Virus record (IMG/VR): IMGVR_UViG_3300047546_002137
Span: 1 to 21,489 of that record
Length of the DNA stretch: 21,489 nt
Direction: 5' to 3' (one strand)
Source: a virus
The position numbers and the translations under genes were made by a program. Numbering within the stretch: the stretch's first letter is position 1; each line of letters begins with the position of its first letter. Positions 8,137-15,496 of this stretch are shown in pieces. The notes beneath the pieces were generated by a model, which searched no databases, was not told where the DNA came from, and saw nothing but the letters and a program-made list of their open reading frames with translations.

Positions 8137-8813
8137 AAAACACTTTCAAAGGCTTTAAATGCGCCTGTCCATTGCACAAAACTGTCATTGGTCATTGGGA
8201 CTAAATTATATGTAGGGTAATCCCTAAGAATGACAGGAAATGTAACACCTGTATAAGTTAATCCACCCATGCTAATTGTTGTTCCATATTCACCCGCAAC
8301 ACACGCCACAGGCGAAACCAAAGTGGCAATCAAATTTCTATGCACAGGCACATTGACTGTTGATCCTGAACCACGCAAAACATCGGCTGTAACAATGTAA
8401 GCATAGCGATCAACTTGGACAAAATCACCAATCTTAAAAAGATATATTCCGCTTGAAACGCTAGGCAACGACCCAAGCACTAAGGTTTTGTTTGCGCTAC
8501 TGGTTTGCCATTGACAGGCGGCAATCTGCACAGAAGTCATTTGACCCTGATACTTAATGTAATTGACCCATCCTGTGCTGGCAAAATTCAAATATTGTTC
8601 TAGTGATTTGTCAGCAATACGCAAGGAATTAAGAATGGTGCGACTTTGCGAATACAGCAAATAATTCATTGGTCGCATTTCAAACACAAAAGGCACAACA
8701 GTCAGCACTTCTGATGTGATGATTTTCTGGTTGCGACTGATCGTTTGCCCAACAAACCGCTGGTCATTAATGCCGACCGATTCGCAAATAGATAGGATGT
8801 TTGTCAGGCTCAT
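8133..8813 (-). CDS. Minor tail / tail-tip assembly protein
   Basis: The 226-residue protein starts at ATG 8813, three codons-worth of bases after the tape measure stop region (TAATCATG junction). It has no signal peptide or transmembrane helix. The N-terminus ICESVGINDQRFVGQTISRN is followed by a helical-looking stretch (YLLYSQSRTILNSLRIADKS) and beta-rich segments including FKIGDFVQVDRYAYIVTADV and a C-terminal WTGAFKAFESVL. The position directly after the tape measure is that of distal tail (Dit or lambda M-like) proteins, which begin the tip complex. I do not recognise a named family with certainty; a structural tail role is the likely reading from position and composition. Confidence 0.6.
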   Translation of the reverse strand: MSLTNILSICESVGINDQRFVGQTISRNQKIITSEVLTVVPFVFEMRPMNYLLYSQSRTILNSLRIADKSLEQYLNFASTGWVNYIKYQGQMTSVQIAACQWQTSSANKTLVLGSLPSVSSGIYLFKIGDFVQVDRYAYIVTADVLRGSGSTVNVPVHRNLIATLVSPVACVAGEYGTTISMGGLTYTGVTFPVILRDYPTYNLVPMTNDSFVQWTGAFKAFESVL

Positions 8814-8815
8814 GA

Positions 8816-10825
8816 TTATTTATTCACAGGCAAAGACCTTTGGGCACTCAAATTAGCCGCAAACACCGCTTGTTTGTTTCTGGCTAGGAATTGAGTGGCA
8901 GATTGAGTATCAATTGCTTGCATACTCTGAATGTATGGACCATTGTAATTTACAGTTTGCCCACCGATCATGTTTGTTAGTTGATTGTTTGGGATGATTG
9001 TTCCAGGCACTTTAGGCACAAACAATTCTGGACCACGCTCACCAACAAGACTAGCGACCCCCACAGGAGGTTCGCCACCATCGGCAAATCCTAGTGCGCC
9101 AGCGGGTTCAATACCGCCACGCTCATTTAAAAATCCACCACCAAACAAGGTTTTAAAACCTGTAAACATTGACATCATCTGTGCTCTCATTTGAATCATG
9201 ATCAAATCTTGAATCACAGACCTAGCAAAATCTTTAAATGACAATTTACCTGTTCGGACAAATTGGTTTAAAGCATTTTCCATATTGCTCATAACCGCTT
9301 CAAACATCTGTTGCCCACGCTGAAACTCTGTGGAAATTGTCCTAGCAGACTTTTCCATTGCATTATAAAAACCTTCTTCAAAAGTTCCCATGCGGGTTTC
9401 TTGGGTTAAGCGCAATCTTGTTCGGGCTAATTCATTGCCTTTTTCAGCCAATTCATTTTCTCTACGCAATGCATATTCTTTAGCGTCAGCATCAAGATTA
9501 GTATCTTCCATAATCTTTTCAATGTTGTCACGCCGTTTATATTCAATCTCAAGTAATTCTTGTTGATATTGCAAATCTTCAACCCTCATGTTGCGACCTT
9601 TAAAAACCAGTTGCAACATTTCTTTTTCCCGATCCAATTCTTTATCAGCCAATCGAATTCTTGATGCTTGATTAGTCAATGCATCAGCAGATGCTTTATA
9701 AAATTGACCTAATTGGGATGCGCTTTCTTCTTGTTGTCTTGCAAGTTCGGCTTGCCCTTTTAAATACAATTGCAATCGGCGCAAGGCTTCTGGATCAATA
9801 CCTGGTTTAACTTCTCTGCGAATGCCAACAGCCCCACCAGAAGAACCACTTTCACCACCCTTATTAGTTACTGATTCAACAGCAGAACCAATCCCCAAAA
9901 TCTTTTTTTCAAAATCATCTAGGTCTTTTCTGGCTTGCTTTGTCCATTCAATGTATTTTTCATTTTCAGCAATGGCATACGCAATGCTTACAGTTGTTGC
10001 ATTCTTAACGAAATTGAACATTGCGCCAATTTCTTCAACAATTCCACGAACAACAAAAGCCACATTAGCACCTACAACAGCCACCGCTTGAAATGCTGTT
10101 GTAAAAATCTTTGCACCTGTGCCACTTTCTGTTCCAAACTTTTTCATGTAGTCAATGACTTCACTTAAAGCAGGGGCAACCAAAGTAACAAGTGTTAATT
10201 GAACATCCCTTGCGTGTTGCTCAAATTTATCAAATAAATCACCAGCAATCTTAATTGCGTTGGCTTGTTCATCAGTAGCGCCAGCATTGGCTTTTATATC
10301 GTTGTTAAGTCCAGCAAAATCTACATTTTTTGCCGCTTTGCCAAACAAATCCATTGCATAGGCATTGCGTGTTAATGGATCAGACATTTTTGACAAGCCT
10401 TCAAGAGTCTTATCAATTAGTCCTTGTGTATCCAAGGTTGCAATATCACCAAGACTTACACCAAGTTTGGCAAATTTTTGTTGGGTTTCGAATGACCCCT
10501 CTGCCGCTTTTTCAATTGAATTTGTAAAAGACGCAAGAAATTTGCTTGCGTTTTCTGCTTCACCACCATTTAAGGCTAAAGCATTTCTTAATTTTAAAAC
10601 GCTATCAATTGCAAGATCATTGGCTTTTGCTGTGTCAGAAATTTGATCTGCATAGGCAAAGGCTTGTGCTGTCATTGCCGACAAAGCCGCCGCACCAACC
10701 ATAGATGATGTTCGGGCTTTCTCAACAAATTGATCAAGTTGTCGGCTTGCCTGTTCAATGCCTTTTCTAAATTCGGCACTATCCAGACCTAGCAAAACTC
10801 CCAATCTTCCAATAAAGTTAGCCAT
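8816..10825 (-). CDS. Tail length tape measure protein
   Basis: The 669-residue protein starts at ATG 10825 and overlaps the end of the T-like frame by 8 bases (ATGGCTAA). Residues 1-60 (IGRLGVLLGLDSAEFRKGIE) match the usual N-terminus of lambda/HK97-type tape measures. Residues about 240-262 form a hydrophobic segment (AVAVVGANVAFVVRGIV) that could enter the host membrane. Residues about 352-485 are charged, with long coiled-coil potential (ADKELDREKEMLQLVF, ENELAEKGNELARTRLRL). Residues about 495-600 resemble the lambda-type tape measure C-terminal domain (MENALNQFVRTGKLSFKDFA), followed by GERGPELFVP. It sets tail length and is ejected with DNA. At roughly 0.15 nm per residue, an inferred tail of about 100 nm would fit a siphovirus. 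The preceding chaperone genes support the call. Confidence 0.93.
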   Translation of the reverse strand: MANFIGRLGVLLGLDSAEFRKGIEQASRQLDQFVEKARTSSMVGAAALSAMTAQAFAYADQISDTAKANDLAIDSVLKLRNALALNGGEAENASKFLASFTNSIEKAAEGSFETQQKFAKLGVSLGDIATLDTQGLIDKTLEGLSKMSDPLTRNAYAMDLFGKAAKNVDFAGLNNDIKANAGATDEQANAIKIAGDLFDKFEQHARDVQLTLVTLVAPALSEVIDYMKKFGTESGTGAKIFTTAFQAVAVVGANVAFVVRGIVEEIGAMFNFVKNATTVSIAYAIAENEKYIEWTKQARKDLDDFEKKILGIGSAVESVTNKGGESGSSGGAVGIRREVKPGIDPEALRRLQLYLKGQAELARQQEESASQLGQFYKASADALTNQASRIRLADKELDREKEMLQLVFKGRNMRVEDLQYQQELLEIEYKRRDNIEKIMEDTNLDADAKEYALRRENELAEKGNELARTRLRLTQETRMGTFEEGFYNAMEKSARTISTEFQRGQQMFEAVMSNMENALNQFVRTGKLSFKDFARSVIQDLIMIQMRAQMMSMFTGFKTLFGGGFLNERGGIEPAGALGFADGGEPPVGVASLVGERGPELFVPKVPGTIIPNNQLTNMIGGQTVNYNGPYIQSMQAIDTQSATQFLARNKQAVFAANLSAQRSLPVNK

Positions 10826-11183
10826 TTTTTACCTTGAACATTTCTGGGTTAAAGCCAGGCGCAATCGTCATAAATGTTTTTAACGCATCATTGACTTTTT
10901 CCGCTTTACCCTCATCGGGCAATGGTGGATATATGTAATCATACGCACTACCTAAAATGTTGGATAGTTTGTAATCAGGAGTATTTGCCGCCCTCATGTA
11001 ATTAAACACGCCAGCGGTCAATTGACCCAAAACAGTCAAAATTTGATGATTACCTATCAAACCATCGGCATACATGGTTTGTAATCGTTTCATGGTAATT
11101 TCATCAATTTGCGCCAAAGATTGTTTTGTGTGCCCATTAAAGATCATGGCGCATTCAACTTGCGACCTTAATGAGCCAATTAG
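10818..11183 (-). CDS. Tail assembly chaperone, T extension (expressed by -1 frameshift)
   Basis: This frame is -1 relative to the preceding gene and is open from the slippery site at 11183 to TAA at 10818. It adds about 121 residues to make a fusion of about 281 residues. An internal ATG at 11147 (MIFNGHTKQSLAQIDEITM) exists but has only a weak ribosome binding site, so frameshifting is the likelier route. The sequence is helical and includes YDYIYPPLPDEGKAEKV. In lambda the gpGT fusion binds the tape measure through its T part and recruits tail tube subunits through G; neither is part of the finished virion. The next gene here is the tape measure, as expected. The identification comes from order, frame relation and slip site more than from residue similarity. 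Confidence 0.82.
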   Translation of the reverse strand, partial: LIGSLRSQVECAMIFNGHTKQSLAQIDEITMKRLQTMYADGLIGNHQILTVLGQLTAGVFNYMRAANTPDYKLSNILGSAYDYIYPPLPDEGKAEKVNDALKTFMTIAPGFNPEMFKVKNG

Positions 11184-11662
11184 TTTCCCCTTGATTCCTT
11201 ATAAGTAGGGGAAATAACTTCGCTTATCTTTTCAATCAGACTCAATTGGATAGGCAAGGGAAATTCTGCTTCAATGTCTGCATAGGTAATATCAGCCATT
11301 GTGTCATTAGGATTAGCAGGGCAAAGCAACCTAATGTATTCGGTAATTTTGGTTTCTGTAATAACTTTATTTCTAGCGGCTTCACGCATAGATTTGCCAT
11401 TAACCAAAATATCATTATCTTTAAATTCAAGCCCTTCTGATGGCTCATTTTTAAATTTCAACAAAGGTTCAGCCATGCGCTGATAAACCTGATCAATTGC
11501 ACTTTCGTCAGGATTTAAAACCTTTTCAAAAATCATGTCAGTTTCTGAAACATTGGGCACACGAACCTTAAATGTATGCCCACCAAGTTCAAACTGGCGT
11601 GTAAAGATCATTTCCCGCTTGGCTTTGTAATTGTCACCAAGCATTTCTGATAGCCGTGTCAT
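11180..11662 (-). CDS. Tail assembly chaperone, G-like
   Basis: The 160-residue protein starts at ATG 11662 with AAAGGA upstream. It opens MTRLSEMLGDNYKAKREMIF, then a beta-rich segment (QFELGGHTFKVRVPNVSE), and is otherwise helical and acidic, ending SPTYKESRGN. Position just before the tape measure, two overlapping frames and a lambda-type slip site at its last codons identify it as the short form of the tail assembly chaperone. The short form is made in excess of the fusion; both coat the tape measure during tail assembly and are absent from the mature tail. Length is close to lambda gpG (about 140 residues). The ATP-independent chaperone role is from family knowledge. Confidence 0.85.
   Translation of the reverse strand: MTRLSEMLGDNYKAKREMIFTRQFELGGHTFKVRVPNVSETDMIFEKVLNPDESAIDQVYQRMAEPLLKFKNEPSEGLEFKDNDILVNGKSMREAARNKVITETKITEYIRLLCPANPNDTMADITYADIEAEFPLPIQLSLIEKISEVISPTYKESRGN
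11183..11189 (-). promoter_or_regulatory. Programmed -1 ribosomal frameshift site GGGAAAC
   Basis: The G-like gene ends AGG GGA AAC TAA, so GGGAAAC is phased exactly as X XXY YYZ and sits directly before the stop. Lambda G/T uses GGGAAAG. After slipping, translation continues CTA ATT GGC in the open T frame. A small hairpin (CGCA at 11164-11161, TGCG at 11153-11150) lies about 18 bases downstream but is weak. The heptamer, its phase and the open -1 frame are seen directly; use in vivo is inferred. Confidence 0.85.
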
Positions 11663-11665
11663 GTT

Positions 11666-12145
11666 TTATCCTTTTGTGTTTTTTGCTCTGAATTCAGTAA
11701 TCCTTCTTGCCAGAATATCTGCCAATCTATTTACTGTGCTTTGAGCATTTGATTCAAGGGCAGGGCGCAAATATGGTTGTGCTGGATTTTTAGCAGTTCC
11801 AAATTCTTGTGCAATTGCCCTTGCATCACTTTTAATGCCCATTTTTTTTAATTTTTTGCCAGATGCAGTTGTTACAGCCGCAATAACTGTGTCAGTTTGT
11901 GTAATATATTTGCTTCTACGATCTCGCTTATTGGGTCGCCTTGCTTCAATAATCAATGATCTGGCAAGATCACCTGTATCTTTAGGTGCATTTAGTTTTG
12001 CCGCTGTTAAAACAGGTTTCATGGCTTCACGCACAGCAGGGACAAGCACTTTACTTTGTGCCATTTTGTCGCCAAATTCTCGCTCAAGTTCTTTTAGGGC
12101 TTGATCAACAGACCCAATGCCTTCAAGTTTGATAGAAATGCTCAT
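11666..12145 (-). CDS. HK97 gp10-like head-tail/tail completion protein
   Basis: The 159-residue protein starts at ATG 12145 in an ATGA overlap with the preceding gene. The pattern matches the HK97-gp10-like family: an N-terminal helix (VDQALKELEREF), the phrase NAPKDTGDLARSLI at about residues 56-70, a basic stretch (RRPNKRDRRSKY), and the C-terminal AQEFGTAKNPAQPYLRPALE, close to the typical 'eyGt.....PFlrPA' motif. Members join the head to the tail or complete the tail. The gene usually lies between the head-tail adaptor and the tail tube genes. Here it follows the tube gene, an unusual position. The family call is strong. Confidence 0.85.
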   Translation of the reverse strand: MSISIKLEGIGSVDQALKELEREFGDKMAQSKVLVPAVREAMKPVLTAAKLNAPKDTGDLARSLIIEARRPNKRDRRSKYITQTDTVIAAVTTASGKKLKKMGIKSDARAIAQEFGTAKNPAQPYLRPALESNAQSTVNRLADILARRITEFRAKNTKG

Positions 12146-12417
12146 GATGACCCCTGTTTTATGATGCGTTTGAAAATTTCCTCATTCAATTCAATTGAGT
12201 ATTGAACCGCTTGTGCAGGGGAAATCTTATCGGCATGATGCTGTGCGATCAGATGTGCTGTCGCAATAGCGGTCATTTTTTGCTGTGTATAGCCAAACCA
12301 ATCCTTTCGAACTTCGGATTGGGCGACTAAATAATTCAGAATGTCATTTTTGATGACTGCCTGATTGAGAACCCAATCAAGCAAGTCATCGCTATTTTGT
12401 ATTGTCTTGGTGGTCAT
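12142..12417 (-). CDS. Unknown small helical protein between tail tube and gp10-like genes
   Basis: I chose ATG 12417, one base after the tail tube stop (TAAGATG), giving 91 residues. A longer reading from GTG 12453 would overlap the tail tube gene by 35 bases and adds an unconvincing N-terminus. The product is predicted to be mainly helical (DLLDWVLNQAVIKNDILNYL, then AIATAHLIAQHHADKISPAQ) with no membrane segment or signal peptide. It overlaps the gp10-like start by ATGA, so the two are probably translated together. I do not recognise a family. Its place in the tail operon suggests a tail assembly or virion role, which is only inference. Confidence 0.65.
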   Translation of the reverse strand: MTTKTIQNSDDLLDWVLNQAVIKNDILNYLVAQSEVRKDWFGYTQQKMTAIATAHLIAQHHADKISPAQAVQYSIELNEEIFKRIIKQGSS

Positions 12418-12418
12418 C

Positions 12419-12943
12419 TTAGGGGTTGGTAGTCCAGCCGTAAGAATTGCCACCGACAGGGTGCAAAGTAAATGTGAATTTGCCTTCTGCGGCAGTATTC
12501 ATATCCCATTGCATTCCACCAACTCTAGCATTGAACGCATAAGCAACTGTGTTTGTGCCATCATAGACAGCGACCACATAGGTGCGAATGATAGAACCGC
12601 TGTAACCATCAGCACGAATCAGCAACAAAGCCGCATCAGCGGGATTCCAAGCCGCTGTAATGGTCATGCTAGTAACCTGGTTTTGAGTGGTGATTTTTGC
12701 ACCAGTTCTTGCACCAGCCACAGCATAAGCCGCAAATGCGTCATCTGCACCAAACGGAGGGATGTTTTCAACAGGGATAAGTGTTCCACCTGTGCCTGTT
12801 CCACCAGCCGCAGTTCCAATAATGTCAGCAACTTGGGCTGTCCAAGTTGACAGTTGCGCATCGGTCAAAGGGGTAGGGGTTGCATCATCTTGACACCACA
12901 GCGTTGCGGCGTATCCAGGCATTACCTTATTGATTAAAGCCAT
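12419..12943 (-). CDS. Major tail tube protein
   Basis: The 174-residue protein starts at ATG 12943 behind a strong ribosome binding site (AAAGGAAACC), which fits a highly made virion protein. It is beta-rich and alanine/threonine/glycine-rich, opening MALINKVMPGYAATLWCQDD and ending MQWDMNTAAEGKFTFTLHPV then a short tail. These are properties of siphovirus tail tube proteins, which stack as hexamer rings around the tape measure. It lies between the tail terminator and the chaperone/tape measure genes, as expected. A glycine-rich loop (IGTAAGGTGTGGTLIP) occurs near residues 42-57. Residue-level similarity to a named family is not decisive by eye, so the call rests on order, size and composition. 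Confidence 0.75.
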   Translation of the reverse strand: MALINKVMPGYAATLWCQDDATPTPLTDAQLSTWTAQVADIIGTAAGGTGTGGTLIPVENIPPFGADDAFAAYAVAGARTGAKITTQNQVTSMTITAAWNPADAALLLIRADGYSGSIIRTYVVAVYDGTNTVAYAFNARVGGMQWDMNTAAEGKFTFTLHPVGGNSYGWTTNP

Positions 12944-12979
12944 TTTGGTTTCCTTTACAAGAGTTGAAAGAGTCCTGTC

Positions 12980-13399
12980 TTATGCTGGAATATACAAGGT
13001 GCAATCCAAAAAGATTTGCGCCAATTTTTCTGTGTTATCGTAACTGTTGTATAGCCAAAACACATCGGCTTTACTTATATTAAAGCCGTATGTTGCGCCA
13101 CCAAACAATCCCGCATAACCATGCAATGATTGTAATATTTGATTGGAAATTGTGAAACCATCTTCTATTTTTTGGGTAAAAATAGATATTTGAAATGTTG
13201 GCGTATCAATGCCTTTATTGTTTTGGATTTGACCTGTATAAACAGGCTGATGGACATTTCTTAACATCCAAACAATGAATTTTGGCTCTGTGGCAAAGTT
13301 TCGGTTAAATGCCGCATAGACAGGAATAGGGGTCACAATGCTTTGCAATTGCGCCTGTATCGCTTGTCCATATTGAACGACATTATTTTGTGTTGCCAT
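12980..13399 (-). CDS. Tail terminator / tail completion protein
   Basis: The 139-residue protein starts at ATG 13399, immediately after the TAA of the head-tail adaptor (TAAATG). It begins with a helix (VVQYGQAIQAQLQSIV) followed by alternating strands and a helix (GFTISNQILQSLHGYAGLFG), then ADVFWLYNSYDNTEKLAQIF. This layout resembles the DUF3168/gpU-like tail terminator group, whose members cap the tail tube and form the interface with the head. It lies between the head-tail adaptor and the tail tube gene, exactly where terminators are found. The fold assignment is by pattern and position; I could not align it. Confidence 0.72.
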   Translation of the reverse strand: MATQNNVVQYGQAIQAQLQSIVTPIPVYAAFNRNFATEPKFIVWMLRNVHQPVYTGQIQNNKGIDTPTFQISIFTQKIEDGFTISNQILQSLHGYAGLFGGATYGFNISKADVFWLYNSYDNTEKLAQIFLDCTLYIPA

Positions 13400-13744
13400 T
13401 TAAACCGCCGTTGATGGGTCAGAACGATAACACATGAATGTGATATTCATGCGATCATTTGATTCTCTAGCGTCTGTAATTCGCCAATCTTGATTGCGCC
13501 AAATAATTGAATAAAGATTTTGATCATCAACAATCTTTTTCATATTTGGGGTGTAATTGACTGTTAAATTAACCAAATCTTGATACAAACGATATTTTTC
13601 GCTGATTTTCACACTATTTGCAACATCACGCACCCTAGCCCTAGTTTGAAACCATCGGGTAATAGTTGTGCTTTGCTCACCAAACGCATCTTTGCTAAAA
13701 GTGAGTTTATTAATTGTGATGTTTTCAAATCTTGCAATTGCCAT
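13400..13744 (-). CDS. Head-tail adaptor (stopper) protein
   Basis: The 114-residue protein starts at ATG 13744, sharing one base with the stop of the connector gene (TAATG). The pattern matches the phage head-tail joining family (SPP1 gp16 / HK97-type): an N-terminal strand pair, the segment TTITRWFQTRARVRDVANSV, then YTPNMKKIVDDQNLYSIIWR and the near-C-terminal DWRITDARESNDRMNITFMC. Family members form a ring under the connector that closes the head and docks the tail. The gene neighbours are the connector and the tail terminator, in standard order. Confidence 0.85.
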   Translation of the reverse strand: MAIARFENITINKLTFSKDAFGEQSTTITRWFQTRARVRDVANSVKISEKYRLYQDLVNLTVNYTPNMKKIVDDQNLYSIIWRNQDWRITDARESNDRMNITFMCYRSDPSTAV

Positions 13745-14409
13745 TACATCACCAAAGGTTTGTAAGGTCTGAGCAACATTTCAATTCCATAAGGAATTTT
13801 ATTTTGCTTTACATCTGTTGCGGCATCACGATTGTTGTAAAGGTGGGTCAACAACAATAGACCAGCCTGTTGAATCACAGGGTAGGTAGCCAAAACACTT
13901 TGTGCTGTGGTGTAGATCGCCACAATCGGGGCTGTGCGATTAGTGTCAATATCTGTCGGCAGATTGTTGACAATGATCTTATTGCCTGAGTTATCGTAAA
14001 TATAACCATTTGGATCAAGTGTTGTAAATACGCCACTACTATTGTAGTAACCAACCGAATCAATAACGATATTTGGCTGTAAGGGAAATGCGTTTTGGCT
14101 TACTTCTGGCAAATCAAGGCTGGCTGGTTGCAAGCCAAATGATTCAGGACCATAGTAAACCCGATATTTCACCGAAAAAATCGACAGACCTAGATAATCT
14201 TCAATTGCCATTCGCACAGCCAATTCAAGACCTTCTAAATATGTATCTTGCGATTCATCATCAAACAGATTTAACTGATTGGTGATTTGGGTCAGGGTTA
14301 GCCATGATGTAGATACATCACGCTCAATCTGTTCAAACTTTTGATAGTTGAATGGATTGCGGGTCTGTGCCCCAAAGGGCAAGCCAGCAATATCCTGATT
14401 TACTGGCAT
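13744..14409 (-). CDS. Head-tail connector protein (gp6/gp8-like)
   Basis: The 221-residue protein starts at ATG 14409 with AAAGGGG upstream. The N-terminal half is helical and acidic (TLTQITNQLNLFDDESQDTY, LELAVRMAIEDYLGLSIFSV), as in HK97 gp6 and the phiE125 gp8-type connectors, which begin 'lkaHLrid...ed..l..li.aA...iE.ylg'. The middle is beta-rich (VIDSVGYYNSSGVFTTLDPN) and the C-terminal part is helical again (VIQQAGLLLLTHLYNNRD), ending RPYKPLVM. These proteins form a dodecamer or tridecamer ring below the portal. The position after the capsid genes and before the adaptor agrees. Confidence 0.85.
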   Translation of the reverse strand: MPVNQDIAGLPFGAQTRNPFNYQKFEQIERDVSTSWLTLTQITNQLNLFDDESQDTYLEGLELAVRMAIEDYLGLSIFSVKYRVYYGPESFGLQPASLDLPEVSQNAFPLQPNIVIDSVGYYNSSGVFTTLDPNGYIYDNSGNKIIVNNLPTDIDTNRTAPIVAIYTTAQSVLATYPVIQQAGLLLLTHLYNNRDAATDVKQNKIPYGIEMLLRPYKPLVM

Positions 14410-14420
14410 TGTTGACCCCT

Positions 14421-15437
14421 TTAGGCGGCAGAGATACGAACACCCGCAAATGGATTGCGAACAGATGAAACCACCCGCTTTTCAGCGTATAGCGTCACAA
14501 AGCCTGGTTGTGTTTGTTCAAACATTTGAACATTGAATGTTTCTGTGTCGCCAATGGTCAAGAATTGTTCCCAATTAGCCAAATAAGCAGGGAATGCGCT
14601 GGTCAGGTAAGGGTTGGGAATTACAGGGAAACCAAACACATTACCAACAGCCGCACCATCTTTTTCGCCAATTTCCAAGAACAGCGGCAAGCCTTGACTG
14701 TCTTTCAATTCACGCAAAGCAAGAATGAAGTCAGGACTCATGTGCCATGCAGTTCCAGGCAACGACCAATACACAGGCGGCAACGCTTTAGCCGTATCCA
14801 CAATCTTGTTATAGGTCACAGCAGACCCGCCAAGGCTAACTGTGGCAATTGTATGGATACCAGCAGTAATGGCTGTGCCAGAAGTGCCATAAGCACTAGC
14901 CGCACCACTTGTGTAGGAATCTAAGCCACGCAAACCATCTGTGCCACCAGTAGATGTGGTAGTCGAACCAGCCTGATCATTATTGACAATCATGGATTGA
15001 CCTTCTAACTGGCTAAATTCAAGCATAAGGTCATCAACCAATGTTGGTTGCAATCCATTAATGTCGGACATAGCGGCTGTGCGGATAGGCAACTGTGCAG
15101 TAATCACACGCACAGGCAATTGCCAAATGCTTGTGTTCACATTGGGCGAACCCGAATCAGGCACAACAGCATAAGTCCAAGGATTTGTAGAGTTAGCGGC
15201 ATTACCAGTTTTAGCAACAAACTGAATATCAGAACCACTAACAGTAATTTGGCGTGAACCTTGACGCAAAGGATTTGCAGAACGCAATGCGGCAAAGGCA
15301 TCATCAAAAACAACATTACCACCAATGCCAGAACCAGAACCTGTCAGGTTGCTTGCTTCACGCAAATCAATCGTTTGTTTGCCACCTTCATGAATGGCTT
15401 TTTTGATACCTTCAAGGATTGTTTCGGTAATGTTCAT
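14421..15437 (-). CDS. Second HK97-fold capsid protein, paralogue without scaffold domain
   Basis: The 338-residue protein starts at ATG 15437. It is clearly related to the major capsid protein encoded next to it. Shared segments include ANPLRQGSRQ (versus MNPLRGVSRT), QLPIRTAAMSDINGL (versus QFPIRTAALDDIDGL), EFSQLEGQSMIVNNDQAG, GGTDGLRGLD, ALPPVYW and the C-terminal EKRVVSSVRNPFAGVR. It lacks about 80 N-terminal residues corresponding to the scaffold-like domain, retaining only a short helix (ITETILEGIKKAIHEGG). The E-loop, P-domain and A-domain regions appear complete, so it is unlikely to be decaying. It may form pentamers, a minor shell component or an alternative capsid. A strong terminator lies just upstream, which suggests lower expression than the first copy. 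The role is inference. Confidence 0.88.
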   Translation of the reverse strand: MNITETILEGIKKAIHEGGKQTIDLREASNLTGSGSGIGGNVVFDDAFAALRSANPLRQGSRQITVSGSDIQFVAKTGNAANSTNPWTYAVVPDSGSPNVNTSIWQLPVRVITAQLPIRTAAMSDINGLQPTLVDDLMLEFSQLEGQSMIVNNDQAGSTTTSTGGTDGLRGLDSYTSGAASAYGTSGTAITAGIHTIATVSLGGSAVTYNKIVDTAKALPPVYWSLPGTAWHMSPDFILALRELKDSQGLPLFLEIGEKDGAAVGNVFGFPVIPNPYLTSAFPAYLANWEQFLTIGDTETFNVQMFEQTQPGFVTLYAEKRVVSSVRNPFAGVRISAA

Positions 15438-15464
15438 GGCAATATTCCAAAAAATTCAAGAGTT

Positions 15465-15495
15465 AAAAAAGGGTGGGGGTTTCCCCCCGACCCTT
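15465..15495 (-). terminator. Strong intrinsic terminator between the two capsid genes
   Basis: On the minus strand, starting two bases after the capsid stop, AAGGGTCGGGGGG pairs with CCCCCACCC around an AAA loop with one bulged C, followed at once by TTTTTT (15470-15465). The stem is almost all G-C. It is the only strong rho-independent terminator I see in the operon. The second capsid gene starts 27 bases beyond the T run. Confidence 0.88.
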
Positions 15496-15496
15496 C

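Noticed and set aside
12418-12453. A longer start (GTG 12453) for the small protein after the tail tube gene
   Set aside because: It would overlap the tail tube coding end by 35 bases, whereas ATG 12417 follows the stop by one base, as at other junctions here.
12365-12850. A 161-codon plus-strand ORF antisense to the tail tube gene
   Set aside because: The composition is unusual, with many Cys and Ser, there is no plausible domain, and it lies opposite a well-placed structural gene.
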